From: Onthophagus taurus
Lineage: Eukaryota; Arthropoda; Insecta; Coleoptera; Scarabaeidae
DNA length: 64,000 nt
Reading direction: 5' to 3'
Assembly (NCBI RefSeq): GCF_036711975.1
Contig: NC_091968.1
Location: 24,909,001-24,973,000, forward strand
Shown one piece after another: positions 1 through 10,959 of the stretch. The notes beneath the pieces are model-generated. The model did no database searches. It was not told where the DNA came from and was given only the letters and a program-made list of their open reading frames with translations. A program made the position numbers and the translations under genes. Within the stretch, counting starts at the first letter, position 1, and every line of letters starts with the position of its first letter.

Positions 1-3000
1 ATAACTTGTTCAACCGGAGGATCATCATGCGTCGTCTCAACATCTTCCTCGCGATGTTTTCGAACTTCTTTATGTCTCTTCTTGTGTTTAACTTTGTGTT
101 TTCGCCGTCTAGGTGCGTTAATATCACACGTCGAATTCACCATGTATCTCGGAGAAACGTTTCCGAGACCGTGTCGGGGCGAAGCGCTACCAACGGTGTA
201 TCGAGGCGAAGAAGCCCCGATCGAATAAGTAGGTGAGTGATTTAATAAAACTTTCTTCTTAGCCTCTTTTTTGGCTTTCTTCATTGCCCTTCTTGCCGCT
301 TTATCTTTATTTTCATCTTTCATTTTTAATAGTTTTTGTTCATCCAAATTCTCTTCCGAATCATGATCGCTTACTAAATTTTCAATTTGAGCTGGAATTT
401 TTAAAACTGTTCCTTCACCTACAATAAAATAAATTAAGGAAAAATTCAAGAATCGTTATGTGGCGTAAAAATCGACGATTTTTTTTAATCCTTGTTAAAT
501 AACCCAAAAAACACGTTAAAAATAAAAAGAAAGTGCTGAAAAGTGACTAACACTAGATTAAGTTCAGTTATAAAACTTCTATTATATGATAACTAATTTT
601 AGGTTTAAAATGTCAACCTCAATTTTGACATATTTGTAATCTTCATTAAAAATCCTTTAAAACGAGTCCAAACACGACATATTTAACTTTAATATTAATT
701 GAAATACAATCACTTCCGGTTTAAAATGTCAACGTCAATTTTGACATATTTGTCATCTTCATTAAAAAACCTTTAAAATGAGTCCAAACATGACGCACTT
801 ATCTCAAAAAACAAAAAAGTTAGACTAAAAAACATTAAACCCGAAGTTAGCAACAATGAAGATAGCTATTTATTTTTTAAATATTAATACCAACCTTAAT
901 TTTTGATTTTTTTTATTATATTTTTGTTTTTGTGATCAATTTTGAGACATTTTATAAAAAATAAGAATATTTCAAAATGACGTGGACATTTCAAACCGGA
1001 AGTTATATCTCGAGTAATATTGGAATTAAACGTATCATGTTTGGGCTCATTTTAAAGGATTTTTCACCTCAATTTTGACATATTTGTAATCTTCATTAAA
1101 AATCGTTTAAAATGAGTACAAACAAGACATATTTATCTTCAATATTAATGAAGTTATGGTCAATTTCCGGTTAAGAATGTCAACGTCAATTTTGACATAT
1201 TTGTAATCGTCGTGAAAAATCCTTTAAAATGAGTCCAAACATGATACGTTTAATTCCAATATTACTCGAGATATAAACAACTTCCGGTTTGAAATGTCAA
1301 CGTCATTTTGACATATTTTTAATTTTTATAAAATGTCTTAATATTTGTCACAAAAACAAAAATATAATAAAAAATTCAGAAATTAAGGTTGGTATTAATA
1401 TTTAAAAATTAAATTGCTAACTTCGGGTGTAATTTTGTTTTGTTTTTGAGATAAATGCATCATGTTTGGATTCATTTTAAAGGTTTTTTAATAAAGAATA
1501 CATCATGAAAGAACACCATGAAGTTGTCCATTTGTCTATTATATGACAACTAACTTCAGATTTAAAATGTCAACCTCAATTTTGACATATTTGTAATCTT
1601 CATTAAAAAACCTTTAAAATGAGTACAAACACGACATATTTATCTTCAATATTAATGAAGTTATGGTCAAGTTCCGGTTAGAAATGTCAACGTCAATTTT
1701 GACATTTTTGTAATCATCGTGAAAAATCTTTTAAAATGAGCCCACACATGATACGTTTAATTCCAATATTACTCGAGATATAAGCAACTTCCGGTTTGAA
1801 ATGTCAACGTCATTTTGACATATTTTTAATTTTTATAAAATGTCTTAATATTATTCTAAAAACAAAATAATAAAAAAAAAAAATAAAAAATTAAGGTTGG
1901 TATTAATATTTAAAAATTAAATTGCTATCTTCATTGTTGCTAACTTCGGGTTTAATGTTTTTTATTCAAACTTTTTTGTTTGTTGAGATAAGTGCGTCAT
2001 CTTTGGACTCATTTTAAAGGTTTTTTAATGAAGATGACAAATATGTCAAAATTGACGTTGACGTTTCAAACCGGAAGTGATTGTATTTCAATTAATATTA
2101 AAGTTAAATATGTCGAGTTTGGACTCATTTTAAAGGATTTTTTATGATGTTGACAAATATGTCAAAATTAAAAGTTGAAAGTTCGAACTTTTTGGTTTTT
2201 TGAGATAAAAGCGTCAAGTTTGGACTCATTTTAAAGGTTATTTTATGAAGATTACGAATATAATAATAAAATTAAAGTTGACATTGACAAATTCAATTAC
2301 AAACAAATATTATTTGAAACATTTTTTGATTCCAACGATAATTATCGATATAACCTCAAAAATGTTGTTTTTATACCAATATACAGCGCCACCTGGTGTA
2401 AATATCAAAACGATTTATTAAAAAGATCGTTTTGAAATCAAATTCTAAACAACTTTGATTATATATAATATGGATTGAGCTAACTGAATATATCTACTAA
2501 CAAAAATGTTGCTCAAGGTGAATAGACGCAGATGGAAAGCGATAATGTGAAAGTGTAACAAAGATAGATATATTATATGTCAGTACGCTTCTATATCTAT
2601 CTCACTTCTATCAGTACACCCATTATATGGCAGTACGCTTCTATGTCTATCTCGGTTCGATCACCTTGCGCAAGCTACCTCTCTCGTTGGCTCAATCCAT
2701 ATTATATATAATCAAAGCTAAACAAGTATTGTACGAAACATTTTTCGATGAAACCTATATATTCCATGGATTATACAGGGTGATTCAAAAAACCGCTGAC
2801 ACAAACGTGTTTTTCTTAGAAACTATAGCTTTGATCAAAGTTTTGTAAGAAACCAATTGATAGATAATTGATCACTTTACACGCGTAGAGAGCAATGGCG
2901 TAGACAATATTTTTTAAAAAGTGCTTTTTATGACAGATAATGTTTAATTTTAAAGAAACTTTGATCCGCTATATCTCGCCAATGAGGGATTTGTATATTA

Positions 3001-6000
3001 AGACTATTCATCTTAATTTTTCATATATTATCTACTCTAGAAGTCTGTCAGCGATTTTTTGAATCACCCTGTAGACATCAATGTTCACAGGATGATCGTA
3101 AAGTGCTTTTATACCCCTATACAAGTCTATTTAGTGAAGATACGAAAAAATGTTATTAACAAAAATTATAACAAAGTGAATTACAAATAAATATTATTTG
3201 AAACATTTTTTGATTCCAACGATAATTATTGATATAACCTCAAAAATGTTATTTTACACCAATATACAGCGCCACCTGGTGTAAATATCAAAACAATTTA
3301 TTAAAAAGGTATTTATCATCATCATAAAAAAATCTAGGCATAAATTGGACGGGGGTGGTTACGTTTAGTAGTTTAAAAGGGTAGGTTGAAAGTACAGGGT
3401 GGTTCAAATTCGATGTCCGAATAGGCTAACTCGGAAACTATAAGAGTTAGAAAAAAAGTAGCTTACATGTCATGATCTTGTTTTTCGAGAAACTGCTAAT
3501 GCCGAAAACCTCATAGCGCTATCGTCTTTTGTTTTTCCCCTAGAGGCCAAAATTGGAAATATCGTAAAACCAGCAAGTGCAATTATCTTCGTTATTATTA
3601 TAGGTGGAGTATTATAACTAAGACATTATATGGACACTTTTTTATAGAGAATTGGATGACGTAGTCAAAAAAATTTTTTCGGTTTTAGATTTTGAGATAT
3701 CATCACAATTTTCGTTTTTTTAAATGGAAACAACCACTGATTATTCGCTTATTAAATTCGTTATTTTTTTCTGATTACAAAAATATAGGGTTCGACAGGT
3801 CTATTTCTTATTGTTTTAGAATAAAGCCAAAAATAAACTTTTTTTTTAAATTTCCATCTAGTGTCATCGACGAAATTAAATTTACAGTTTCCTGTAAATT
3901 ATGGTACTACAACTAAAAATTAAAAAAACAAATTTCTGATGTTTGAAACAAATAAATTTGTTGAACTATTTAATTTATATATGTTTTACACAAAAGTTGG
4001 AATAGATTGCATTATTTCACATTTTTTATTAATATTTAATATTATTACAGGATTTTTAAAGTGACACTTTTTGAATACAAACAAATGTTGCTATGTTTAT
4101 TTGAATTCAAAAGAAAAATATATGAGCGCCATCTATCAATAATTTATTAAGTCATTTAATAATAATATTAAATATTAATAAAAAATGTGAAATAATGCAA
4201 TCTATTCCAACTTTTGTGTAAAACATATATAAATTAAATAGTTCAACAAATTTATTTGTTTCAAACATCAGAAATTTGTTTTTTTAATTTTTAGTTATAG
4301 TACCATAATTTACAGGAAACTGTAAATTTAATTTCGTCGATGACACTAGATGGAAATTTAAAAAAAAAGTTTATTTTTGGCTTTATTCTAAAACAATAAG
4401 AAATAGACCTGTCGAACCCTATATTTTTGTAATCAGAAAAAAATAACGAATTTAATAAGCGAATAATCAGTGGTTGTTTCCATTTAAAAAAACGAAAATT
4501 GTGATATCTCAAAATCTAAAACCGAAAAAATTTTTTTGACTACGTCATCCAATTCTCTGTAAAAAAGTGTCCATATAATGTCTTAGTTATAATACTCCAC
4601 CTATAATAATAACAAAGATAATTGCACTTGCTGGTTTTACGATATTTCCAATTTTGGCCTCTAGGGGAAAAACAAAAGACGATAGCGCTATGAGGTTTTT
4701 GGCATTAACAGTTTCTCGAAAAACGAGATCATGACATGTAAGCTACTTTTTTTCTAACTCTTATAGTTTCCGAGTTAGCCTATTCGGACATCGAATTTGA
4801 ACCACCCTGTACAAATAGGGTCAAAACATGCCCTGCCCTATTATGAGTTAATATACCTTTTAGAGATATTGTTTTCGTATATATATGCCTAGCAAGCCAG
4901 CTAAATATGGCATAAAGGTAATGTGTATGACTGACGCATGCAATTCGTATTTCTACGCAGGAAAAGACACTGATCGTGTAGGGCTCTCTGAAGAAGAGGG
5001 AAAACTATCTAAGCCTTCACAATGTATGATTAGATTGTGTAAACTTATCGAAAGATCAAACAGAAACGTAACTGCAGACAACTATTTTACGTCAATAGAA
5101 GTAATTGATAAATTAAAAGAATCTGGCTTGACGTACATAGGAACTCTAAAAAAAAACAAACGGGAAATTCCCAAAGAATTTCTAGCGAATAAAGACAGAA
5201 GTGTTGGTACAACACTTTATGGTTTTTCAAACGATCATACATTGATCTCTTATGTACCAGAAAAAAATAGAGCAGTTCTATTAGTTTCAAATATGCACCA
5301 TTCTAAAGATAATGAACTTGGGAAGCCAGAAATAATTAAATATTACAACCATACCAAGCCAGGAGTTGATGTTCTCGATATGAAATGCGCTAATTATAGC
5401 TGTTTCTTACACCCTAGTAAACATTAGGACAGTAAACAGTTTTATATCAGGGTAACAAAATGATACCATGTATTACATTTGTGAAGGAGTTGGCTTTTGA
5501 ACTGTTAAAACCTCATCTGAGGCAAACACTAACAACAAACCTTCCTGGGGATCTGCGGTCCAATGTGGAGAATCTTTTGAGATTTGCTGTTGCACATCAA
5601 GTCCACAATGATGAAAATACTGTTCCCGATGACAAGCTTACAAAAAGAAAAACTTGCAGTATATGTCCATCATCAAAAATGAAAAAAACGAATTATTGTT
5701 AATAAAATTAAATATGCTGTATATTTGAATGTGTAATAATCAAGGTCTAGGTAGACCTGTTGTTTCTAATAAAGTTGATATTTCAGTGTTTCGGGTTAAA
5801 GGTTAAAAACTGAACCACATTATACTATATTAGGTTAGCACGGTACTATTGATGGCACGTCGAAACTTTAAAGTGATTTTTCACCAAGTTTTACACTTTT
5901 TTTTATATGTAACGGCTTACTTGAATGATTGATTTGAAAATTGTCGATTTTTACGCGACATAATGATTCTTGAATTATACCTAAAATAAATAAAATATAA

Positions 6001-7134
6001 TAATAAAAATAAATTTTTTTTTTAGGTTATGTCGAAAATTGTATGTGTTAAAACTTGGTTGCTTAGCAACAAAAAAATTTGAGGTTAAATTTTTAACCTA
6101 AAAAAAAAATTTTAACCAAAAATTTTTTTTATATTTACCTTGAGGTCCATACGATATTTTAATCGTTCTTGTATTTGTACATGTTGTTGTTAAAGGTTGT
6201 TCGTTTTGAACGTTACAATTTTGCGTAATGAACGTCGTCGATGGTGTTTCTTTGTTCTTTGTGTCCAGTTCGCTTCGAATTTCTTCGACAGGTTCTTCTG
6301 CAGAGCCTAAATTCCTTTTTTTTCGTAACATTTGTTTGTATTTCGTTGTTTTTCCAAAGTTTCGAACTGACTCTAAAGATGTGGTTGTTGAGGGTTGTTC
6401 GGAATGTTCTTGGGAATGTACAAAACTTTGATCTTCCTCTACGTTACTATTGGTGTCCTCAGAAACGTTTCCATTCGACTTTTTAACTTTGTCCATTTTG
6501 GTTCTTTTGATTTGGGTCGTCTAGATTTTAGAAATAAATAAATTTGTTGATTAATCAGACACAAAAACCTTACCGATGTCGGTTTTACATAACCTCCAAT
6601 ATTTCTTTGTACAGATCTGGTAACGGGGGCGTTGGCGCTTCGTTTTGGGTGAGGGTTAGGTACACTTTCAGTTGATTTTCTTTTCCTGGTCACGTTTTCC
6701 GAGTTTTCATTACAAATTCCTTTACATTTTGAGCACAGGACCTGCCTGGGTCTTAACCTCACAGTCATTTTGTTGTTTTTATATTTTGAGAGGTGAGTTC
6801 GTTTTTTTGTTGCTCCCGGTTCTGTGTAATTAAACCGTTGGTTAACTGCGTATAAAGGGTCTTCCTCTGAGTTTGCTTTTGGCACGTTTAAGGCTGGATT
6901 TAAAGTTTGAACGCCGCATGGTAAGTTCCTGAGTAATTTTTTTAATGATAAAGGGTTTTTTAAAAGGATACTTGAGACTTACTTTTTAGTTGAATCTAAT
7001 AAGACTCCTTTAAAAATTTTTACGCCAAATTCGTACGTGACTACTATGATATCCGGTAGGGCTTCGTCTACGTGTACCGATATTTTTGTATGTTTTAATA
7101 AATGTACATCGGTTGTATTTTCCGTAGTCGCCAT
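1..7134 (-). CDS. PWWP2A: PWWP domain-containing protein 2 (PWWP2A/B orthologue), partial
   Basis: Coding exons on the minus strand are 6983-7134, 6574-6928, 6139-6520 and 418 to beyond 1. Phases agree at all three junctions. Exon 1 encodes an N-terminal block with VVTYEFGVKIFKGVLLDSTK, which matches the conserved early block of vertebrate PWWP2 (VVSFRFGEKLFSGVLMDLSK). Exon 2 carries VRLRPRQVLCSKCK, matching LRPRQVLCDKCK of the family. The exon 3/4 junction reads IKISYGPQG|EGTVLKIPAQ, and exon 4 is lysine-rich (ARRAMKKAKKEAKKK). PWWP2 proteins are nuclear readers that bind H2A.Z nucleosomes and H3K36me3 and bridge to a NuRD/MTA1 subcomplex. The PWWP fold that gives the name lies beyond the left edge, so it is not seen here. 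Intron 3 (419-6138) is 5.7 kb and full of mobile DNA. The start ATG at 7132-7134 is the first in frame with the conserved block. There is one such gene here, so the A/B split of vertebrates does not apply. Confidence 0.88.
555..2300. repeat. Cluster of a dispersed palindromic sub-repeat family
   Basis: Units of about 100 bp repeat the core ATGTCAACGTCAATTTTGAC, followed by a block with CCTTTAAAATGAGTCCAAAC and then CAATATTACTCGAGATAT. Several units run forward, and others run inverted (GACTCATTTTAAAGG, TGTCAAAATTGACGTTGAC). The cluster is therefore a compound palindrome. Further copies lie at 8290-8910, 41370-41670, 50020-50670, 53800-54780 and 61615-62330. There is no coding capacity. This cluster is the longest copy and looks rearranged, with partial units in both orientations. 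Confidence 0.8.
2453..2717. mobile_element. MITE with 28 bp perfect inverted termini and 8 bp duplication (hAT-like)
   Basis: The terminus CTTTGATTATATATAATA continues through TGGATTGAGC and is mirrored exactly at the right end. The 265 bp element is flanked on both sides by CTAAACAA (2445-2452 and 2718-2725). The intact repeat units at 9065, 9380 and 9695 contain a single copy of this site, so the duplication was made on insertion. Eight-base duplications are typical of hAT and P transposons. The termini are not a textbook hAT end, so the superfamily is inferred. It encodes no transposase. Confidence 0.85.
2776..3071. mobile_element. Mariner-type MITE, TA target site
   Basis: The inverted ends read CAGGGTGATTCAAAAAA and, at the right, TTTTTTGAATCACCCTG. 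They are flanked by TA at 2774-2775 and 3072-3073. The uninterrupted tandem unit reads GGATTATAGACATC at this place, so the empty site is visible in the same window. The element is 296 bp with no transposase frame. Tc1/mariner ends commonly begin CAGGGTG. Confidence 0.82.
3395..4809. mobile_element. Snap-back element, two ~650 bp near-identical inverted arms
   Basis: The ends read CAGGGTGGTTCAAATTCGA and its inverse, with TA on each side (3393-3394, 4810-4811). The left arm (3395 to about 4045) and right arm (about 4163 to 4809) are almost perfect reverse complements. The same 74- and 73-residue open frames appear on opposite strands, which is a by-product of the palindrome and not evidence for genes. 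A short spacer of about 115 bp contains a GCGCCATCTATC motif. A degraded partial relative lies at 17093-17585. The ends and the TA site suggest a non-autonomous Tc1/mariner derivative. Confidence 0.85.
4873..5702 (+). pseudogene. piggyBac-type transposase fragment, 5' truncated and broken
   Basis: The frame opens inside the family signature FRIYMPSKPAKYGIK, which follows the first catalytic aspartate in intact proteins. It then shows DNYFTS around the next acidic position and KPGVDVLDMKCANYS near residue 160 of the fragment. An in-frame stop follows at 5425-5427. The region expected between that motif and the C terminus is mostly missing. The frame resumes with VKELAFELL and ends in a Cys-rich tail (KTCSICPSS). 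The N-terminal third is absent. DDE_Tnp_1_7 transposases cut and paste at TTAA. This copy cannot be active. It lies inside PWWP2 intron 3, antisense to the host gene. Confidence 0.85.
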
Positions 7135-8156
7135 ATTTCATATAATCATAAAAATAAATCCCCTAAAACGCGACCCAAACCAAGGTAAAATAATGAAAAG
7201 GAGAAAAACACCGAAGTTCCACCGGAAAATTTTTTTTTCAACGTTTCGTATCGAAAATTTACGACCTACGACCGATTTACGTTGATTTCTACGTCATTAT
7301 TTGATTTCCCACGCGGTCACCAAATAAAAAAATTCAACTCATCAAAACCCATTATTTTACATTTTGCACAGGGTGTTACATTCGAAACTGCGTTAAACAT
7401 TCATTTTAAACATTCAATGTTGAATATTGTACGTAAATTAAGAGAAGTAGATCGTGGTGATTACAACCCAAAAAAAAAACGGATCGTTCTTTACTATGTT
7501 ATTTTTTAATGAGTTCTCGGTATTTAAACGATAATTAACGTTGATAAAAGTATTTTTCTTTTAACGTAATCGAAAATTATTTATAATTTTCCTAATAACA
7601 AAGAAAAAATTGCTTGGTTCTTTTAGCTTAAGTTGGTATACCTTGATTTTAAATTTGTAACTAAGATGACCTTGCTTTATTTTTGACAGCGGTTTCAACT
7701 TATAGGTTAGGACCTCGAGTGAATTCTTTTTAGAACTAAAAATTGTCGAACTTACTGGTAAGTTATAAAAATTGTATTAAATTTAATAACGATGCTTTAT
7801 TTGTAGGGGTAAAATCAACTGGAAATGTAATGATTTGATGACGATTCGTGTAAAAATTTTTGAAGAAAATAATCTAGAGCTTGATTTTGTACTTTTAAAC
7901 TGGTTTTTATTTTATATAGAATTTAAGTCTAACCAGAGACTCTACAAATAGATTAACGTCTCTCATCTTATCCATTTTATAAACAAGTTTCTTAATATTT
8001 CTTTTTGTTTTCTTAAAAAAGATCACATATCAAAGTCGAAATCAAATTATTAGTTACTAATTTACAAAATTAATGTTTAAAGAGTTGTTACAAAAAGTGT
8101 GCAGGTTAAAATTTAAGAGCGCTATTTTTTAACAAAAAAAAATATTAAGAAACTTG
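7135..8156. other. Upstream region of PWWP2, no gene seen
   Basis: This region holds the 5' leader and probable promoter of PWWP2, followed by AT-rich DNA. Short open frames at 7037-7509 have no recognisable domain and no splice context. A stretch at about 7975-8095 (ATTTCTTTTTGTTTT, then TAGTTACTAATTTACAAAATTAA) recurs at 40200-40310, so it belongs to a dispersed repeat. Confidence 0.55.
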
Positions 8157-8925
8157 GGAAAAATTCAAGAATCACCATGTGACTTAAAAATCGACGATTT
8201 TTTTTTAATCAACGTGAAATGACCCAAAAAACACGTTAAAAATAAAAAGAAAGTGACTAACACTAGATTAACTTCAGCTATAAAACTTCTATTATATGAT
8301 AACTAACTTCAGGTTTAAAATGTCAACCTCAATTTTGACATATTTGTAATCTTCATTAAAAATCCTTTAAAATGAGTACAAACACAACATATTTATCTTC
8401 AATATTACTCGAGATATAAGCAACTTCCGGTTTGAAATGTCAATGTCATTTTGACATATTCTTAATTTTTATGAAATTTCTTAATATTTATCACAAAAAT
8501 ATAATAAAAAATTAAGGTTGGTATTAATATTTAGAAATTAAATTGCTATCTTCATTGTTGTTAACTTCGGGTTTAATGTTTTTTATTCTAATTTTATTAT
8601 TTTTTGAGATAAGTGCGTCATGTTTGGACTCATTTTAAAGGTTTTTTAATGAAGATGACATATATGTCAAAATTGACGTTGACGTTTCAAACCGGAAGTG
8701 ATTGTATTTCCATTAATATTAAAGTTAAATATGTCGAGTTTGGACTCATTTTAAAGGATTTTTTATAAAGTTGACAAATATGTCAAAATTAAAAGTTGAA
8801 AGTTCGAATTTTTTGGTTTTTTGAGATAAAAGCGTCAAGTTTGGACTCATTTTAAAGGTTATTTTATGAAGATTACGAATATAATAATAAAATTAAAGTT
8901 GACATTGACAAATTCAATTACAAAC
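8157..8925. repeat. Copy of the foldback left end plus palindromic sub-repeats
   Basis: It begins with the same end as position 443 (TTCAAGAATC, then CGACGATTTTTTTT). Forward sub-repeats with GTCAACCTCAATTTTGAC follow, and then inverted ones with TGTCAAAATTGACG. It ends at AATATAATAATAAAATTAAAG, as the other copies do. There is no coding content. No right-hand terminus could be paired with it here. Confidence 0.75.
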
Positions 8926-9835
8926 AAGTATTATTTGAAACATTTTTTGATTCCAACGATAATTATTGATACAACCTCAAAAATGTTGTTTTTATACCAG
9001 TATACATCGCCGCCTGGTGGAGGTATCAAAATGATTTATTAAAGGGATCGTTTTTAAATCAAATTCTAAACAAATATTGTACGAAACATTTTTCGATGAA
9101 ATCAATATATTCCATGTATTATAGACATCAATGTTCACAGGGTGATCGTAAAGTGCTTTTATATCTCTATAGAAGTCTATTTAGTGAAGATACGAAAAAA
9201 TGTTATTAACAAAAATTATAACAAATTGAATTACAAATAAATATTATTTGAAACATTTTTTGATTCCAACGATAATTATTGATATAACCTCAAATATGTT
9301 GTTTTTATACCAGTATAGAGCGCCATCTGGTGGAGATATCAAAACGATTTATTAAAGTAATCGTTTTTAAATTAAATTCTAAACAAATATTGTACGAAAC
9401 ATTTTTCGATTAAACCAATATATTCCATGGATTATAAACATCAATGTTCACAGGGTGATCGTAATGTACTTTTATACCTGTATACAAGTCTATTTAGTGA
9501 AGATACGAAAAAATTTTATTAACAAAAATTGTAACAAATTGAATTACAAATAAATATTATTTGAAACATTTTTTGATTCCAACGATAATTATTGATATAA
9601 CCTCAAAAATGTTGTTTTTATACCAGTATAGAGCGCCATCTGGTGGAGATATCAAAACGATTTATTAAAGAAATCGTTTTTAAATTAAATTCTAAACAAA
9701 TATTGTACGAAACATTTTTCGATAAAACCAATATATTCTATGGATTATAAACATCAATGTTTACAGGATGATCGTAAAGTGCTTTTATACCTCTATACAA
9801 GTCTATTTCTATACAAATAAATATTATTTGAAACA
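8926..9835. repeat. Three-copy tandem repeat, ~310 bp units
   Basis: The phrase AAATATTATTTGAAACATTT begins near 8930 (as AAGTATTATTTG), 9236 and 9551. Each unit holds ATAACCTCAAAAATG, a GCGCC(A/G)(T/C)CTGGTGG motif and CAATGTTCACAGGGTGATCG. A fourth copy is cut off at about 9835, where the Gypsy relic begins. The units differ by scattered substitutions. Confidence 0.85.
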
Positions 9836-10625
9836 TTTGTATTTACCATAGCCAATGTTAGGACACCAATCATTGGTGCGGATTTCCTTCATGTATTTGG
9901 TATCTTATCTATAAAGAAGAAGCGATTGGTAGATTCGAAATATCAATATTCATCCAACGAAATGTGGATTAACTTAAACAATTACAGCAATTCTTAGGAA
10001 TGACAAATTTTTATCAAACATTTTAGCTCCTTTGTATCATTTATGACACAAAAATTTAAATCAATCACTTCCTGGACACATCACCACGACATTTCTTTCA
10101 CTATAGCCAAAGAACTTTTATCAAAACCCATCACTCTTGCACGCCTATCATCACAAGCTATTCTTTCACTGACAACAGACGTCTCAAGTAAAGACAAGGG
10201 AGCAGTTTTATCATAGACTATAGACTTTGAAAAGAGTTTCAAAATTTCACACTCTTCTAGGAACACGTCAAATTCATACATCCAGCTTCCATCCCCAAAG
10301 CAATGGAGTTTTAGAAAGATTTTACCGTTTTTTGAAAACAGCCATTATTGCTGAGGTGGAACAATAATCTTCCCTTGGTTCTCCTAGGCCTCAAATCATC
10401 TCTTAAGGAAGACCTAGGTTGGTCAATACTATTTAGAATCTAATCCATTGCTTTCTAGCTTACGAGAAACATTTTTTTGTTGAAACCGGTCAAAGTTTAT
10501 TCAATTCAAAATTTGTTTTTATCAAAATTAATGGAATTCAGCCCTTTTTAACTCCAAGATATGAAGATTAAAAAATTATTATCAATCATTCCAGAGACAA
10601 GGAAGGATCATTAATTTATAAATAT
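9836..10625 (+). pseudogene. Collapsed Gypsy-type retrotransposon pol relic
   Basis: Four pol segments can be read in order, in shifting frames. A retropepsin C-terminal part (ANVRTPIIGADFLHVFG) is at about 9850. An RT/RNase H junction (QLQQFLGMTNFYQ) is at about 9980. An RNase H start (AKELLSKPITLARL, then LSLTTDVSSKDKGAVLS) is at about 10110-10215. An integrase C-terminal part (LVLLGLKSSLKEDLGW) is at about 10380. A GPY/F-like segment (FIKINGIQPFLTPRYE) is at about 10525. Most of RT and integrase is deleted and stops are frequent. LTRs were not identified. Confidence 0.78.
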
Positions 10626-10639
10626 TTCTTAATTAAAAT

Positions 10640-10950
10640 ATAATTGTTATTAAAATAAATTATTTTGTTATTATTTACTAACTACATTAAACGTTTTACA
10701 AAATATAAAGGTTTTTTTAATTATTTATGTATAAAACCAAAAAATGTCAATGTCATACTAATTAATTTTAAAACATGATATAACAAAAATTCCCTGTCAA
10801 TATTACCAACTTCGGAACAATTTGACAGGTAATATGCAAAAAAAAAGTGTAAATTTAACCTTGTGTTAACTCATTTGACATTTAAATGTCAAAATAAAAA
10901 ATAACTTTAAAATACTTAATAATTTGATTATTGGTATGATTTATCATTAA
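10640..10950. repeat. AT-rich flank duplicated at 13460-13655
   Basis: ACATTAAACGTTTTACAAAAT, then TAAAACCAAAAAATGTCAATG and GGAACAATTTGACAGGTAATATG, recur in the same order at 13470-13580. This is the upstream part of the sideroflexin segmental duplication described below. No gene is seen. Confidence 0.7.
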
Positions 10951-10959
10951 ATTTAACAT

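Larger units (their letters stand above)
2299..3312. repeat. Copies of a ~310 bp tandem repeat, interrupted by two MITEs
   Basis: The unit starts near AAATATTATTTGAAACATT, contains GCGCCACCTGGTG, and ends near AAAATTATAACAAA. It is the same unit that forms the uninterrupted array at 8926-9835. Comparison with that array shows exactly where two small elements (2453-2717 and 2776-3071) have inserted. Confidence 0.8.
443..5976. mobile_element. Large foldback-like composite element in PWWP2 intron 3
   Basis: The left end (from 443, TTCAAGAATCGTTATG) and the right end (to about 5976, reverse complement TTCAAGAATCATTATG) are inverted copies. The similarity continues inward, with mismatches, through a run that includes AAAAATCGACGA. 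Left ends of the same family recur at about 8157 and 49915, and a right end recurs at 17600-17740. The right end at 17600-17740 aligns in reverse with the left end over about 110 bp, including an AGTGCTGAAAAGTG block. Inside lie palindromic sub-repeats, a tandem repeat, two MITEs, a snap-back element and a dead piggyBac fragment, so much of the 5.5 kb is probably secondary insertion. No clear target-site duplication is visible. Foldback elements with sub-repeated long arms are known (for example Galileo-type P-superfamily elements), but membership is only inferred. Confidence 0.5.

Noticed and set aside
2627..2848. 73-residue open frame
   Set aside because: It spans the right end of the hAT-like MITE, part of a tandem unit and the mariner MITE, so it is an accident of insertion.
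3692..4512. Two identical 73-74 residue open frames on opposite strands
   Set aside because: They are the same sequence read from the two arms of the snap-back element, with no domain or start context.
7037..7509. Two plus-strand frames upstream of and overlapping PWWP2 exon 1
   Set aside because: The first overlaps the antisense of a well-supported exon. The second has no domain, splice site or recognisable composition.
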